From the NCBI GenBank assembly GCA_020062545.1, contig JAGUWD010000031.1, forward strand, positions 1 through 59,105: 59,105 bases of DNA. The letters are read 5' to 3'. The notes below the pieces were generated by a model. That model saw only the letters and a program-made list of their open reading frames with translations. It was not told the origin of the DNA and searched no databases. Numbering within the stretch: position 1 is the first letter of the stretch; each line of letters begins with the position of its first letter. Below are positions 46,230 to 54,872 of this stretch, in pieces. The stretch comes from Thermodesulfovibrionales bacterium (lineage in GTDB: Bacteria; Nitrospirota; Thermodesulfovibrionia; Thermodesulfovibrionales; Dissulfurispiraceae). The translations under genes and the position numbers were made by a program.

Positions 46230-47600
46230 ATGTTGAAATATTTTCCAAAGAAAAAACTTATCCTTCTTAGTGGCGATATGCTGGTGATTATAGCATCGTT
46301 TTATATGTCTTCTTTTATCCGTTGGGGCGAGTTAAGCGATATGCGTTCGTCTTTCAATACGGCCGTGATATTATCATTTTTTGTTTATATCTTTATCTTC
46401 TATATTGCGGACCTCTATAACCTTGAAAATAAGTTTAAAAACGAATGGTATATACTTAAGTTTGCTGCCACAGTAGCGGCTGCAAACAGCCTGATTGCTG
46501 TTATTTTTTATATTTTCCCTTTTTGGGAATACGGCAGGGGAATTTTTTTCTTAAGTAGTGTTTCGATATTTAGTCTTTCCATTCTATGGCATTTTGTCTT
46601 TAATAAATTTTTCAAATATCAAAGAGTACCTTCTAAAGTTCTTATCGTAGGTGCTGGAGGAACCGGCAAGGAACTTTATAGCATTCTGGAGAATAATAAA
46701 GATGTAGATATCGTTGGTTTTTTAGACGATGCTCCTGATAAATTAGGAATGGCTATCGGATCTTCTTCTGTAATCGGAGAGACAGGATTGCTCTTACCTT
46801 TGTTGAGGGATAAAAATGTTGACAAGGTAATAGTTGCTATAAACGGGGATATTAGCCCCGGGCTTTTTAAATGTATAGTTGATGCAAAATTTAGCGGAGC
46901 AGAAATTTATGATATGCCCTCCATTTATGAAAACATAACTGGAAAGATTCCCGTTTTGCACACAAACGACAGATGGCTTGGTTATTCCAATATTTACGGC
47001 GTAAAGAAAAATTTATACAACACTAAAATTAAGATGCTTTTGGATAAAATTTTTGCTGTAATCGGTCTTATTCTTTCTGCTCCTATTATTTGCATCACAG
47101 CTCTGGCAATAAAGCTCGATTCAAAAGGGACTGTATTCTATAGCCAGAAAAGAGTGGGAAAGGATGGAAAAGTATTTACACTTTTTAAATTCCGTTCAAT
47201 GGAAGCGGATGCTGAAGCGAACGGTGCAGTGTGGGCAAAACAGAATGACTCAAGAGTTACGAGGGTTGGTAGAATTATAAGGCTTTTGAGGATTGATGAA
47301 ATTCCACAGATGTGGAATGTAATAAAAGGGGATATGAGTTTTATCGGCCCGCGACCCGAAAGACCTGAATTTGTTGAACTCCTGAGCAAGGAAATCCCCT
47401 ATTACTTTTTACGGCAGTCTATAAAACCCGGAATCACGGGATGGGCACAGATAAATTACGGATATGGTGCATCAAAAGAGGATGCCCTTGAAAAACTTCA
47501 GTATGACCTTTTTTATATCAAAAACGTGTCTTTCATCTTAGACCTCATAATACTTTTTGCCACAATAAGGGTTGTTCTTTTTGGAAAAGGAGCAAGATAG
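46230..47600 (+). CDS. Polyprenyl-phosphate glycosylphosphotransferase (initiating sugar transferase)
   Basis: This is a 456-residue polytopic enzyme: N-terminal helices (about 10-115), a CoA-binding-like central domain (VLIVGAGGTGKELYSILENN, IVGFLDDAPDKLG), one more membrane hairpin (KIFAVIGLILSAPIICITA), and the catalytic sugar-transferase domain (FYSQKRVGKDGKVFTLFKFRSM, RIDEIPQMWNVIKGDMSFIGPRPERPEFV, GITGWAQINYGYG). It places the first sugar-phosphate on undecaprenyl phosphate. The type resembles enzymes linked to exopolysaccharide/PEP-CTERM systems. It is the last glycan-assembly enzyme before galE. Confidence 0.9.
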   Translation: MLKYFPKKKLILLSGDMLVIIASFYMSSFIRWGELSDMRSSFNTAVILSFFVYIFIFYIADLYNLENKFKNEWYILKFAATVAAANSLIAVIFYIFPFWEYGRGIFFLSSVSIFSLSILWHFVFNKFFKYQRVPSKVLIVGAGGTGKELYSILENNKDVDIVGFLDDAPDKLGMAIGSSSVIGETGLLLPLLRDKNVDKVIVAINGDISPGLFKCIVDAKFSGAEIYDMPSIYENITGKIPVLHTNDRWLGYSNIYGVKKNLYNTKIKMLLDKIFAVIGLILSAPIICITALAIKLDSKGTVFYSQKRVGKDGKVFTLFKFRSMEADAEANGAVWAKQNDSRVTRVGRIIRLLRIDEIPQMWNVIKGDMSFIGPRPERPEFVELLSKEIPYYFLRQSIKPGITGWAQINYGYGASKEDALEKLQYDLFYIKNVSFILDLIILFATIRVVLFGKGAR

Positions 47601-47612
47601 GAGATTAATTAA

Positions 47613-48617
<1,005 letters not shown>

Positions 48618-48719
48618 AAGCCTTTTCACCTTAACCCTGCCTTTTCAATATCCCAGCTTGATTTGAAGGTGTTGTGTTTGTGATAATAAAAAATATATGA
48701 TTTTTCCTTTGGATAGCTT

Positions 48720-50009
48720 ATGAAGCGTTATTATATAGAAACTTTTGGCTGCCAGATGAATGTGCATGATTCGGAGAAGATGGCCGGAATTTTGAAATTA
48801 GAAGGCTATACAGAAACCGACAGCGCTAAAAATGCTGATATTGTAATATTTAACACCTGCAGCATAAGGCAAAAGGCGGAGCAGAAATTCTTTAGCGAAC
48901 TTGGCAGAATAAAAGCACTCAAAAAGAGAAGGCCTGATCTGAAAATAGCGGTTGCTGGATGTATTGCCCAGCAGGAGGGGAGTAAGATCATTGAGAGGGC
49001 CTCCTATGTGGATTATGTGGTTGGTCCACAGAATATCCACATATTGAGGGACATTGCAACTTCAGAGGCTGGTTCAATCTATACGGAAGACAACCCTCAT
49101 ATAACAGACGTGGATATTCCTGCTGACAGAAGGGATAATGTCAGAGCCTGGGTGAATATAATGTATGGGTGCAATAATTTCTGCAGCTACTGTATAGTCC
49201 CTTATACAAGGGGTAGGGAGAGGAGTAGGGCGAGCCAGAGCATAATAAATGAAATAAAGGATTTGGCTGAGAAAGGCTATAAAGAAGTTACCCTTCTTGG
49301 ACAAAATGTCAACTCGTACAAGAGCAATGTGGATTTCCCAGGGCTTCTTAAGGAAATCAACAAGATAGAAGGAATTAAGAGGATTCGCTTTGTAACATCC
49401 CATCCCAAGGACATTTCAGATGAACTGATATATGCTATAAGGGATTTAGATAAGGTCTGCGAGCATATCCATCTTCCTCTTCAGTCTGGATCTTCAAAAA
49501 TCCTTGCCTTGATGAACAGAAAATATACATATGATGATTATATGAAAAAGATTGAACAACTCAAAAGAGAAATACCTGAAATAGCAATAACATCAGACAT
49601 TATTGCGGGTTTTCCTCAAGAGACAGATGAAGACCATAATCATACTATCAAGGCTCTAAAAGAGGTAGAGTTTGACAGTATTTTTGCATTTAAATTTTCA
49701 CCAAGGCCGGGGACAAAGGCCTCAACTATTGATGGTCAGCTTCCTGATGATATTAAGTCCGTCAGGCTCTCAGAAATCCTTGAATTACAGAATACGATAA
49801 CGGAGAGGAAAAACAAGGAGTTAAAAGGAACAATTCAAGAGGTTCTTATAGAAGGAGTAGATGAGAAAAGCACAGGAAAGTTTTCAGGCAGGACAAGGAC
49901 AAATAAAATTGTAAACATCCCTTCAGAAGACAATGCCGAACCCGGTGATATTATTACTGTAAAAATCACAAGAGCCCGTAGACATTCCCTCGAAGGAGAG
50001 ATTGTTTAA
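48720..50009 (+). CDS. miaB: tRNA-2-methylthio-N6-dimethylallyladenosine synthase
   Basis: This is a 429-residue methylthiotransferase that thiomethylates i6A37 of tRNA. The N-terminal UPF0004 domain has IETFGCQMNVHDSEKMAGIL and IFNTCSIRQKAEQK with its three cluster cysteines. The radical SAM motif is YGCNNFCSYCIVPYTRGRERSR (cysteines at about 151, 155 and 158), with HLPLQSGSSKIL next. The C-terminal TRAM domain (about 365-429) ends with GDIITVKITRARRHSLEGEI. Length and motifs are normal. It is a housekeeping gene unrelated to the glycan locus, and it overlaps mtaB. Confidence 0.93.
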   Translation: MKRYYIETFGCQMNVHDSEKMAGILKLEGYTETDSAKNADIVIFNTCSIRQKAEQKFFSELGRIKALKKRRPDLKIAVAGCIAQQEGSKIIERASYVDYVVGPQNIHILRDIATSEAGSIYTEDNPHITDVDIPADRRDNVRAWVNIMYGCNNFCSYCIVPYTRGRERSRASQSIINEIKDLAEKGYKEVTLLGQNVNSYKSNVDFPGLLKEINKIEGIKRIRFVTSHPKDISDELIYAIRDLDKVCEHIHLPLQSGSSKILALMNRKYTYDDYMKKIEQLKREIPEIAITSDIIAGFPQETDEDHNHTIKALKEVEFDSIFAFKFSPRPGTKASTIDGQLPDDIKSVRLSEILELQNTITERKNKELKGTIQEVLIEGVDEKSTGKFSGRTRTNKIVNIPSEDNAEPGDIITVKITRARRHSLEGEIV

Positions 50010-51261
50010 TCATCACATGAAGATAGCCGTTTTAACCCTCGGATGTAAAACAAATCAGGCAGAAAGCATGAATATGGAATATGCCTTAGGCATGGGCGGA
50101 CATCAGATTGTGGACATGTCAGAACGGCCTGATTTGTGCATTATCAATACATGCACTGTAACATCGAAGGCAGATTATCAGTCGAGACAACTGATTAACA
50201 GGGCATTAAAAAATAATACTAAGGTGATAGTTACAGGATGTTATGCAGAATTAAATAATGAGCAGATTAAGAATATCGACAACAACATCGAAATAATCAG
50301 AAATAATAATAAATCTAATATTATTAATATGATTCCAAATGAATATTCAAGTTGTAATATAAATTTTAGCAAGCATGTACGCCACAGACCTATAGTCAAG
50401 GTGCAGGACGGCTGTAATTATTCATGCAGTTATTGTGCCATTCCTATGGCAAGGGGAAGATCGAGGAGTATTGCAGTTAATGATGTAATAAATAAAATCA
50501 GGTTTTATGAGTCATTGGGGTATAAGGAGATTGTCCTTACAGGCATTCATGTGGGAACATATGGCTTGGATCTGAAACCAAATGAATCACTTTCAATATT
50601 ATTGGATAACATTTTGAAAAATACAAATATTCCAAGAGTAAGGCTTAGCTCTCTTGAAGTTAAAGAGATAGATGATGAGCTTATCGAATTGCTTAAGGAA
50701 GATCGGGTGTGCAAGCATCTTCATGTACCGCTTCAGAGCGGAGATGATAATATTTTGAAACTTATGAACAGGACATATACGGTTGGAGATTTTCTTTCAG
50801 GTGTTGAAAGAATATTTAAAAGAGTTCCAGACATAGCCCTTGGGACAGATGTGATAGTCGGATTCCCCGGTGAGGGAGAATCTGAATTTAACAATACCAG
50901 GCAACTTATTGAATCTATTCCATTTTCTTATCTACACATATTCCCTTATTCCCAAAGACCAGGAACAAAGGCTGCAACATTTGCCAAACAGGTGGCGGGA
51001 TCAATAAAAAAAGAACGTGTAGCCATACTGAGGGAGATGGGAACGATTAAAAAACAGGATTTCATCAGGAAGAACATCGGCAGAATCCTTGATATTGTAG
51101 TGGAGGAGAGGGGTTGTGATGGACTAATCGGTACCACTGGGAATTATATAAAGGTTATATTAGAAGATAGCAGTGATGCAGAAGCAGGAATGCTTGTTAA
51201 TGCTCACATTTTGGGACATAAGGATGATATTGCAACAGGAAGCCTTGTAAAAAATTTATAA
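50002..51261 (+). CDS. mtaB: tRNA (N6-threonylcarbamoyladenosine)-methylthiotransferase, MtaB type
   Basis: This is a 419-residue protein, or 414 residues from ATG 50017. TTG 50002 lies 5 bases after a good AAGGAGAG, whereas MKIAVLTLGCKTNQAES at 50017 is the usual family start. It shares the MiaB plan: LGCKTNQAES and INTCTVTSKADYQSR at the N-terminus, radical SAM motif DGCNYSCSYCAIPMARGRSRS, HVPLQSGDDNIL, FPYSQRPGTKAA and a TRAM-like C-terminus. It thiomethylates t6A37 in ANN-decoding tRNAs. It overlaps miaB, so the two are translationally coupled. Confidence 0.88.
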   Translation: MFNHHMKIAVLTLGCKTNQAESMNMEYALGMGGHQIVDMSERPDLCIINTCTVTSKADYQSRQLINRALKNNTKVIVTGCYAELNNEQIKNIDNNIEIIRNNNKSNIINMIPNEYSSCNINFSKHVRHRPIVKVQDGCNYSCSYCAIPMARGRSRSIAVNDVINKIRFYESLGYKEIVLTGIHVGTYGLDLKPNESLSILLDNILKNTNIPRVRLSSLEVKEIDDELIELLKEDRVCKHLHVPLQSGDDNILKLMNRTYTVGDFLSGVERIFKRVPDIALGTDVIVGFPGEGESEFNNTRQLIESIPFSYLHIFPYSQRPGTKAATFAKQVAGSIKKERVAILREMGTIKKQDFIRKNIGRILDIVVEERGCDGLIGTTGNYIKVILEDSSDAEAGMLVNAHILGHKDDIATGSLVKNL

Positions 51262-51392
51262 CCTCTTAATGAATAGACTTTTTTTATGTGCCTATAAGTT
51301 GTACAGTTTCGATAAAAACCAACTATGGTGCATTTATCTGAAATTACCCAACGGGTTTATAACAAGTTATCAACAATGCATGTTTATTATAA

Positions 51393-51420
51393 ATGACTGA
51401 TAAGATATATTATGTAAAGT
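51393..51420 (+). other. Candidate dif/XerCD site (probable phage attachment site)
   Basis: The site reads as an 11-base arm ending ATAA (51393-51403), a 6-base centre GATATA (51404-51409) and an 11-base arm TTATGTAAAGT (51410-51420). The right arm matches the E. coli dif XerD arm at 9 of 11 positions, and the full site matches dif at 18 of 28. It sits between mtaB and the first phage gene, where an inovirus integrated through XerCD would have its left boundary. No second copy was found before the right edge. Confidence 0.4.
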
Positions 51421-51468
51421 GCTATACTTCTTTCCATGATGTAAAACTCTTTAAGACAAGGGGTTATC

Positions 51469-51903
51469 ATGGAAAGAAAAAAGTCTTCTTCTGCAAAGTA
51501 TTTCTTCCTCCCTCTCTCTGAGGATCCTTCCTCCCCTGATGCCGTCTTTGAACTCTATGAAGATGGCAATCATCTTGTAACTTTCTCTTTTAAAACCTTC
51601 CGTGAAGACCTTCGGACTGTAGGCCGTGGTGAAAACTGGATAGGTTCAATTCTTCGTCTTTTCCTCAAGAAGTATCCCCGTAAGTATTCTTGCCCTTCTC
51701 AAAATCGCTCTCTCCTTGACCGCATAGGAGAGGAACGCCTTGTTCAGTATCTTCGTTTTAAAGGCTTTCGTGTATCCAAAAACCTTGAAGTTTCAGATAA
51801 GGACATAGTCCGCTATCTCGAGACAAAAGGTTATTCCATTGAGGGCCTCCTCGATGATAGCTATTACTCTACACCTTTTAAAATTCTTGAGAAAGTGAGG
51901 TAA
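51469..51903 (+). CDS. Unknown protein, first gene of the prophage
   Basis: This 144-residue soluble protein starts at ATG 51469 and is preceded by AAGGGG. The N-terminus is Ser/Lys-rich; residues about 85-140 are charged and helical (RIGEERLVQYLRFKGFRVSK, IVRYLETKGYSIEGLLDD), possibly two related helix-hairpin units, each with a glycine turn (FKGF, TKGY). I recognise no family. It sits between the putative attachment site and rep, where filamentous phages often keep regulators or host-interaction proteins. Codon use is phage-like. Confidence 0.55.
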   Translation: MERKKSSSAKYFFLPLSEDPSSPDAVFELYEDGNHLVTFSFKTFREDLRTVGRGENWIGSILRLFLKKYPRKYSCPSQNRSLLDRIGEERLVQYLRFKGFRVSKNLEVSDKDIVRYLETKGYSIEGLLDDSYYSTPFKILEKVR

Positions 51904-51907
51904 AACA

Positions 51908-52135
51908 ATGAATTGTGTAAGTGAAAAAGAACAAAAACTTATAATTTTATTACGGGATGTCATATGCAAAGCTCAGGACATTACACAAAATGAAAGTATT
52001 TTCCTTAAGGATAAACAATTCTCTGACGAGCTTTTTTATGCACGGGTAGCGGGTAAATATCAGGGCATTTTAGGTTTTGTTATTGGTGAGCTACAGAAAG
52101 GTAAAAGAATTGAGGATATAAACCTTGATAAATGA
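51908..52135 (+). CDS. Small unknown phage protein
   Basis: This is a 75-residue acidic, helical protein 4 bases after the preceding stop. Visible segments are LIILLRDVICKAQDITQ, FLKDKQFSDELFYARV and YQGILGFVIGELQKGKRIED. It lacks a signal peptide and membrane helix. It probably belongs to the same transcript as the 51469 gene and ends just before the structured leader of rep. The function is unknown. Confidence 0.5.
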   Translation: MNCVSEKEQKLIILLRDVICKAQDITQNESIFLKDKQFSDELFYARVAGKYQGILGFVIGELQKGKRIEDINLDK

Positions 52136-52140
52136 CTTTA

Positions 52141-52228
52141 AGAAAATTCCATTTTTTAAGTGCGGTGCTATAGTAACACCGCACGAAAGTCTATGGCTGT
52201 GGACTGACCTTAAAAAATGGGGTTTTCT
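52141..52228 (+). promoter_or_regulatory. Three-way-junction leader covering the rep ribosome binding site
   Basis: Outer arms AGAAAATTCCATTTTTTAAG (52141-52160) and CTTAAAAAATGGGGTTTTCT (52209-52228) pair over all 20 positions: 18 Watson-Crick and two G-T wobbles. Inside are a perfect 8-bp hairpin GTGCGGTG/CACCGCAC (52160-52184, 9-base loop) and a 6-bp hairpin (52188-52205, one wobble). The right outer arm contains TGGGG, the only plausible Shine-Dalgarno for the rep ATG at 52231, two bases past the structure. It may gate rep translation, or act on ssDNA as an origin or signal. Confidence 0.65.
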
Positions 52229-52230
52229 AA

Positions 52231-53352
52231 ATGATTGATACTATGGGCTTTTTTGTCATTATAGACCGTCAAACCCTTAACTGGCTTACAGAGAGGTCAA
52301 TTTTGACACAAAGAATAGATAAAGAGACAGGTAATATTGAGTTCGAGTATAACAATTTTCAAGTCCATCACTCATGGAACTATAAAGTTATGTTCAGGCT
52401 TGATACAAAAACATGGCAATACGACCCTACCCTCGGGACTCCTGTTTATGCCGAGGGTATCCCTCATATTCGCTTTGAGTTTTCTGCGCCGAAAATCCTT
52501 TGGGGTCATAACCTTGAGTCCTGTTCCGTCTCTGATGCCTTATATGCTGCTATGTCTGTGCGTGAGGCCTTTAATAAAACCTTCGATGTTGATATTCTGC
52601 CTATCAGAGATTGGTATTGTTACCGATTGGATACCTGCGCTAACTTTATTCTCGATAACGAGGATCAAGTAAGAAATTATATCCGCTATCTTCAGAGGTT
52701 CGATTATCCAAGAAGGATTAAAAACAATTACGAGGATACCGGTATTTATTTTGCCTCAAGGCATAACACACTGAAAATTTACTGTAAAGGGATTGAATTT
52801 AAGAAACATGACAAGCAAAGATTTTTAAATGAACTTGAACAGAAAAGATTACAGAATAAGGCTAATCAAATATTAAGAATTGAGGTTGAACACAAAAACA
52901 GATTAAAGGCTATAGCAGAAGATTTAGAGAAAAGAGGACATTTATATTCTACTTTTCAGGGTTACATGAGAATATACGATTTACTCGATAATATTGATGT
53001 GAGGTATGAGATGGAAAGGATAGTTAAAAAGTTTTTATCAGGAACAGAGACAAAAATAATGAAAAGCCTCGATGTATTTAGACTGCTTAAAAATCATCTT
53101 GGTAATAAATCGGCTAATTTCTATTACTCGGTATATACCCTTCTTGTAACTCAAGGTCAAAAAGAGGTCAAGAGACAGATACCAAAGGCTACATTTTACA
53201 ATGCACTGAAAATTTTTAGAGAGCTTGGAATATCAATAATTGCATCCGATATCCAGAAGTTGGATATAGAGTTATCTCAAGGGTTCCCTGAAGATTTCAA
53301 TATCGAGATTTCTGAGTCAAATAAATATTACCAGTTACCAAAGGCTGCATAA
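52231..53352 (+). CDS. Phage replication initiation protein, gene II/X family
   Basis: This is a 373-residue protein. The start IDTMGFFVIIDRQTLNWL and the central pattern WYCYRLDTCANFIL, GIYFASRHNTLKIYCKGIEFKKHDKQ and ILRIEVEHKNRL follow the phage/plasmid replication protein gpII/X family. Such proteins nick the plus-strand origin to start rolling-circle replication. The Tyr/Asp-rich RLD region probably includes active-site residues, but I could not assign them. Length fits the family (about 350-410). The ribosome binding site lies inside a long RNA stem. The downstream ribbon-helix-helix gene begins 10 bases later. Confidence 0.82.
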   Translation: MIDTMGFFVIIDRQTLNWLTERSILTQRIDKETGNIEFEYNNFQVHHSWNYKVMFRLDTKTWQYDPTLGTPVYAEGIPHIRFEFSAPKILWGHNLESCSVSDALYAAMSVREAFNKTFDVDILPIRDWYCYRLDTCANFILDNEDQVRNYIRYLQRFDYPRRIKNNYEDTGIYFASRHNTLKIYCKGIEFKKHDKQRFLNELEQKRLQNKANQILRIEVEHKNRLKAIAEDLEKRGHLYSTFQGYMRIYDLLDNIDVRYEMERIVKKFLSGTETKIMKSLDVFRLLKNHLGNKSANFYYSVYTLLVTQGQKEVKRQIPKATFYNALKIFRELGISIIASDIQKLDIELSQGFPEDFNIEISESNKYYQLPKAA

Positions 53353-53362
53353 GGGGGTAAAT

Positions 53363-53563
53363 GTGAAAAGAAAAGCACTTAATAAATTTGTTGGTTTGAG
53401 AATGGATAAAGATTTATATGATTTTTTAGAGAGACAGTCATGGCAATATGGCATTAGCGTGTCGGCTTTGATTCGGTATTTGATTTATGCGTCTGGCTTA
53501 TTGGACAGAGATAAAGAATTAATAAAGGGGGATGTAATAGTAAATGAAAAAGTGCAATTGTGA
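53363..53563 (+). CDS. Small ribbon-helix-helix-like protein
   Basis: This 66-residue protein starts at GTG 53363 after AAGGGGG. The sequence KFVGLRMDKDLYDFLERQSW followed by GISVSALIRYLIYASGLL fits the beta-strand, helix, helix plan of Arc/CopG proteins. It probably dimerises and binds DNA. In a phage it could repress rep or coat promoters, or assist Rep. It lies between rep and the ssDNA-binding protein, and its end overlaps a small cysteine-containing ORF by 20 bases. Confidence 0.72.
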   Translation: MKRKALNKFVGLRMDKDLYDFLERQSWQYGISVSALIRYLIYASGLLDRDKELIKGDVIVNEKVQL

Positions 53564-53663
53564 TTTTTGTAATTATGTTAGGAAAATGATCAACTGGAAA
53601 GAAATTAAAAGAGCATCTTTGATGCAAAAACAAAAAAAAGTAAAGAGAGGTAAAAAGTTATGA
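53544..53663 (+). CDS. Possible 39-residue protein with a CxCxxC cluster and basic tail
   Basis: ATG 53544 opens a 39-residue frame beginning MKKCNCDFCNYV and ending in a Lys-rich tail. Its TGA overlaps the ATG of the next gene (ATGA). Three close cysteines plus the basic tail suggest a small metal- or nucleic-acid-binding protein. It overlaps the end of the ribbon-helix-helix gene, and the nearest Shine-Dalgarno (GGGG, 53527-53531) is rather distant. The packing with its neighbours supports a real gene, but only moderately. Confidence 0.42.
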   Translation: MKKCNCDFCNYVRKMINWKEIKRASLMQKQKKVKRGKKL

Positions 53664-53938
53664 AGGCATTGGTTGAAGGTTATGTTATTACAGTAAGAAA
53701 ATCAGAGGATGGTAAGAAAAACGGCTTTGAGTTTCTTACCATTGGAGATGGCGCATACCAGAAGTCAAAGGTAATGAGTATTGCCGGTGATGGTGTCAAG
53801 GTTTCAATGTCTGACAAGGTCAGGATTGAAATTCTTGAACAAGAATATGTTGACAAAAAAACAGGTGAGATAAGGACATTCTGGCGCAAAACTGATGTTG
53901 CGCCCTCTCCTGTTCATGTTAATGCCGGGGGTAAGTAG
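53660..53938 (+). CDS. Probable ssDNA-binding protein (gV-like)
   Basis: This 92-residue protein has an OB-fold-like alternation of beta strands (ALVEGYVITVRKSEDG, FEFLTIGD, KVMSIAGDGVKVSMSDKVRIEILEQEYV, IRTFWRKTDV). Its size and position directly after rep match the phage gene V product, which coats ssDNA during replication and before packaging. The ribosome binding site GAGAGG lies at a good distance. The family was not matched exactly; the call rests on gene order, size and the apparent fold. Confidence 0.65.
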   Translation: MKALVEGYVITVRKSEDGKKNGFEFLTIGDGAYQKSKVMSIAGDGVKVSMSDKVRIEILEQEYVDKKTGEIRTFWRKTDVAPSPVHVNAGGK

Positions 53939-53940
53939 TC

Positions 53941-54030
53941 ATGGCAAAAAAAGGGAAATTCAATTTTATGTCTTATCTGCAAAAAAAGGCTCAGGAAAAA
54001 GCAAAGGCCAAAGGAAAAGGGGGTAAATAA
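53941..54030 (+). CDS. Very small basic protein
   Basis: This is a 29-residue frame from ATG 53941, MAKKGKFNFMSYLQKKAQEK and a Lys/Gly tail. It starts two bases after the ssDNA-binding protein stop, with GGGGGT upstream, and its stop overlaps the next start (TAATG). It is strongly basic and could bind DNA or the packaging end. Small, tightly overlapping genes of this kind are usual in filamentous phages. Confidence 0.5.
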   Translation: MAKKGKFNFMSYLQKKAQEKAKAKGKGGK

Positions 54031-54173
54031 TGCCTTGGGGTGGAGTATGGGATGTTCTGATTCTTCAGATAACGCCTTATCCTGAATATAACTTTTTCTT
54101 TACTCTGGTGGCTGTAGCTGGCCTTGTAGCCGTAATGCTGAATATGGTCATAAGGGTGATAAGCAGATCATGA
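54030..54173 (+). CDS. Small membrane protein, minor-coat-like (gVII/gIX position)
   Basis: This 47-residue protein begins MPWGGVWDVLILQI and has one strong membrane helix FFFTLVAVAGLVAVMLNMVI, then a short basic tail ending VISRS. Size, single helix and position before the coat genes resemble the gVII/gIX minor coat proteins at the first-assembled tip. It overlaps both neighbours (TAATG and ATGA junctions), so translational coupling is likely. Confidence 0.6.
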   Translation: MPWGGVWDVLILQITPYPEYNFFFTLVAVAGLVAVMLNMVIRVISRS

Positions 54174-54562
54174 GACTATTATTTCTCATAATGTGCTTAC
54201 TACTTCCGGGGCTTGCTTTCTCTGCTACTCCTGTCATCTATACTTGTGGTGGTAATCAACCTGACAGTGTCGTGAATATTCAATTTGATGCAAGCTCTCC
54301 CTCGGAAAACTATGTAACCTTTACAACCTCACATAACTATAGGGCTGTTCAATATCTCTACTCTACCCCTGTTAGGTTTTCTATGAAGTCATTAACTGAT
54401 TCATCAGGAAACGCAAAACTTCAGGTTGTTGGTTTTTGGCGTCCTGTTAGCATTACCAATATTCAATGCTCTCCTGATGATACAAATTTACGTTTAATGT
54501 TAGCTCTGGCTGGTATTGTCTCTGCTGGTCTTATCTTCTTTGGCATCCTTGATGCCATGTAA
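54170..54562 (+). CDS. Secreted protein with C-terminal membrane anchor, minor coat candidate
   Basis: This is a 130-residue protein with a clear signal peptide (MRLLFLIMCLLLPGLAFSA) and a hydrophobic C-terminal helix (LMLALAGIVSAGLIFFGILDAM) that would anchor it in the inner membrane. The mature part has a Tyr/Ser/Thr-rich beta-type sequence and two cysteines (TCGG, IQCSP) that could form a disulphide. It is located just before the major coat gene. It may be a minor structural protein; no family was recognised. Confidence 0.6.
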   Translation: MRLLFLIMCLLLPGLAFSATPVIYTCGGNQPDSVVNIQFDASSPSENYVTFTTSHNYRAVQYLYSTPVRFSMKSLTDSSGNAKLQVVGFWRPVSITNIQCSPDDTNLRLMLALAGIVSAGLIFFGILDAM

Positions 54563-54587
54563 CGAAATAACGAAAGGGGGTGTCTAT

Positions 54588-54794
54588 ATGTTAAAGAGGT
54601 TAAAGAATGTCGGGGGATTTGCTTTAACAGCAGGCGTAGGGATAATCTCTGCTGCGCCTGCCTATGCAGCTCTTGACCTTACTGGTGTTACTGTTGATAC
54701 CGCTCCTGTGTTCACCTTGGCGGGTATCGTTGTAGGTGCAATAGCGGGTATCTGGGCAATTAAGAAGGTCATAAAGCTGGCAAACAAGAGTTGA
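54588..54794 (+). CDS. Major coat protein (pVIII-like)
   Basis: This 68-residue protein starts at ATG 54588, preceded at 7 bases by AAAGGGGG; an upstream in-frame GTG would only add residues before the signal peptide. The signal peptide KRLKNVGGFALTAGVGIISA ends at APAYA, giving a mature chain of about 41 residues: short amphipathic N-terminus, membrane helix VFTLAGIVVGAIAGIWAI and basic tail KKVIKLANKS. This is the classic pVIII plan, in which the basic tail faces the packaged DNA. Confidence 0.85.
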   Translation: MLKRLKNVGGFALTAGVGIISAAPAYAALDLTGVTVDTAPVFTLAGIVVGAIAGIWAIKKVIKLANKS

Positions 54795-54817
54795 TCGTAC
54801 TAACAAAAAAACGGGTT

Positions 54818-54851
54818 GCCGGTTATCCTGCTCCATTGAGCAAAAACCGGC
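54818..54851 (+). terminator. Hairpin after the major coat gene, partial terminator or attenuator
   Basis: GCCGGTT (54818-54824) pairs with AACCGGC (54845-54851), with a nested GCTC/GAGC hairpin (54830-54841). No T-run follows, so this would be at most a partial stop. In filamentous phages a terminator after gene VIII keeps coat transcripts abundant relative to the distal gene III-type gene, which fits this position. Confidence 0.5.
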
Positions 54852-54872
54852 GCAAAGGGGGTATAGGTAGAT

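Noticed and set aside
48618..48719. Terminator or promoter between galE and miaB
   Set aside because: No stable hairpin with T-run and no convincing -35/-10 pair were found in the 102-bp gap.
51262..51392. Terminator after mtaB
   Set aside because: A short AGTTG/CAACT pairing is present, but it is weak and has no following T-run.
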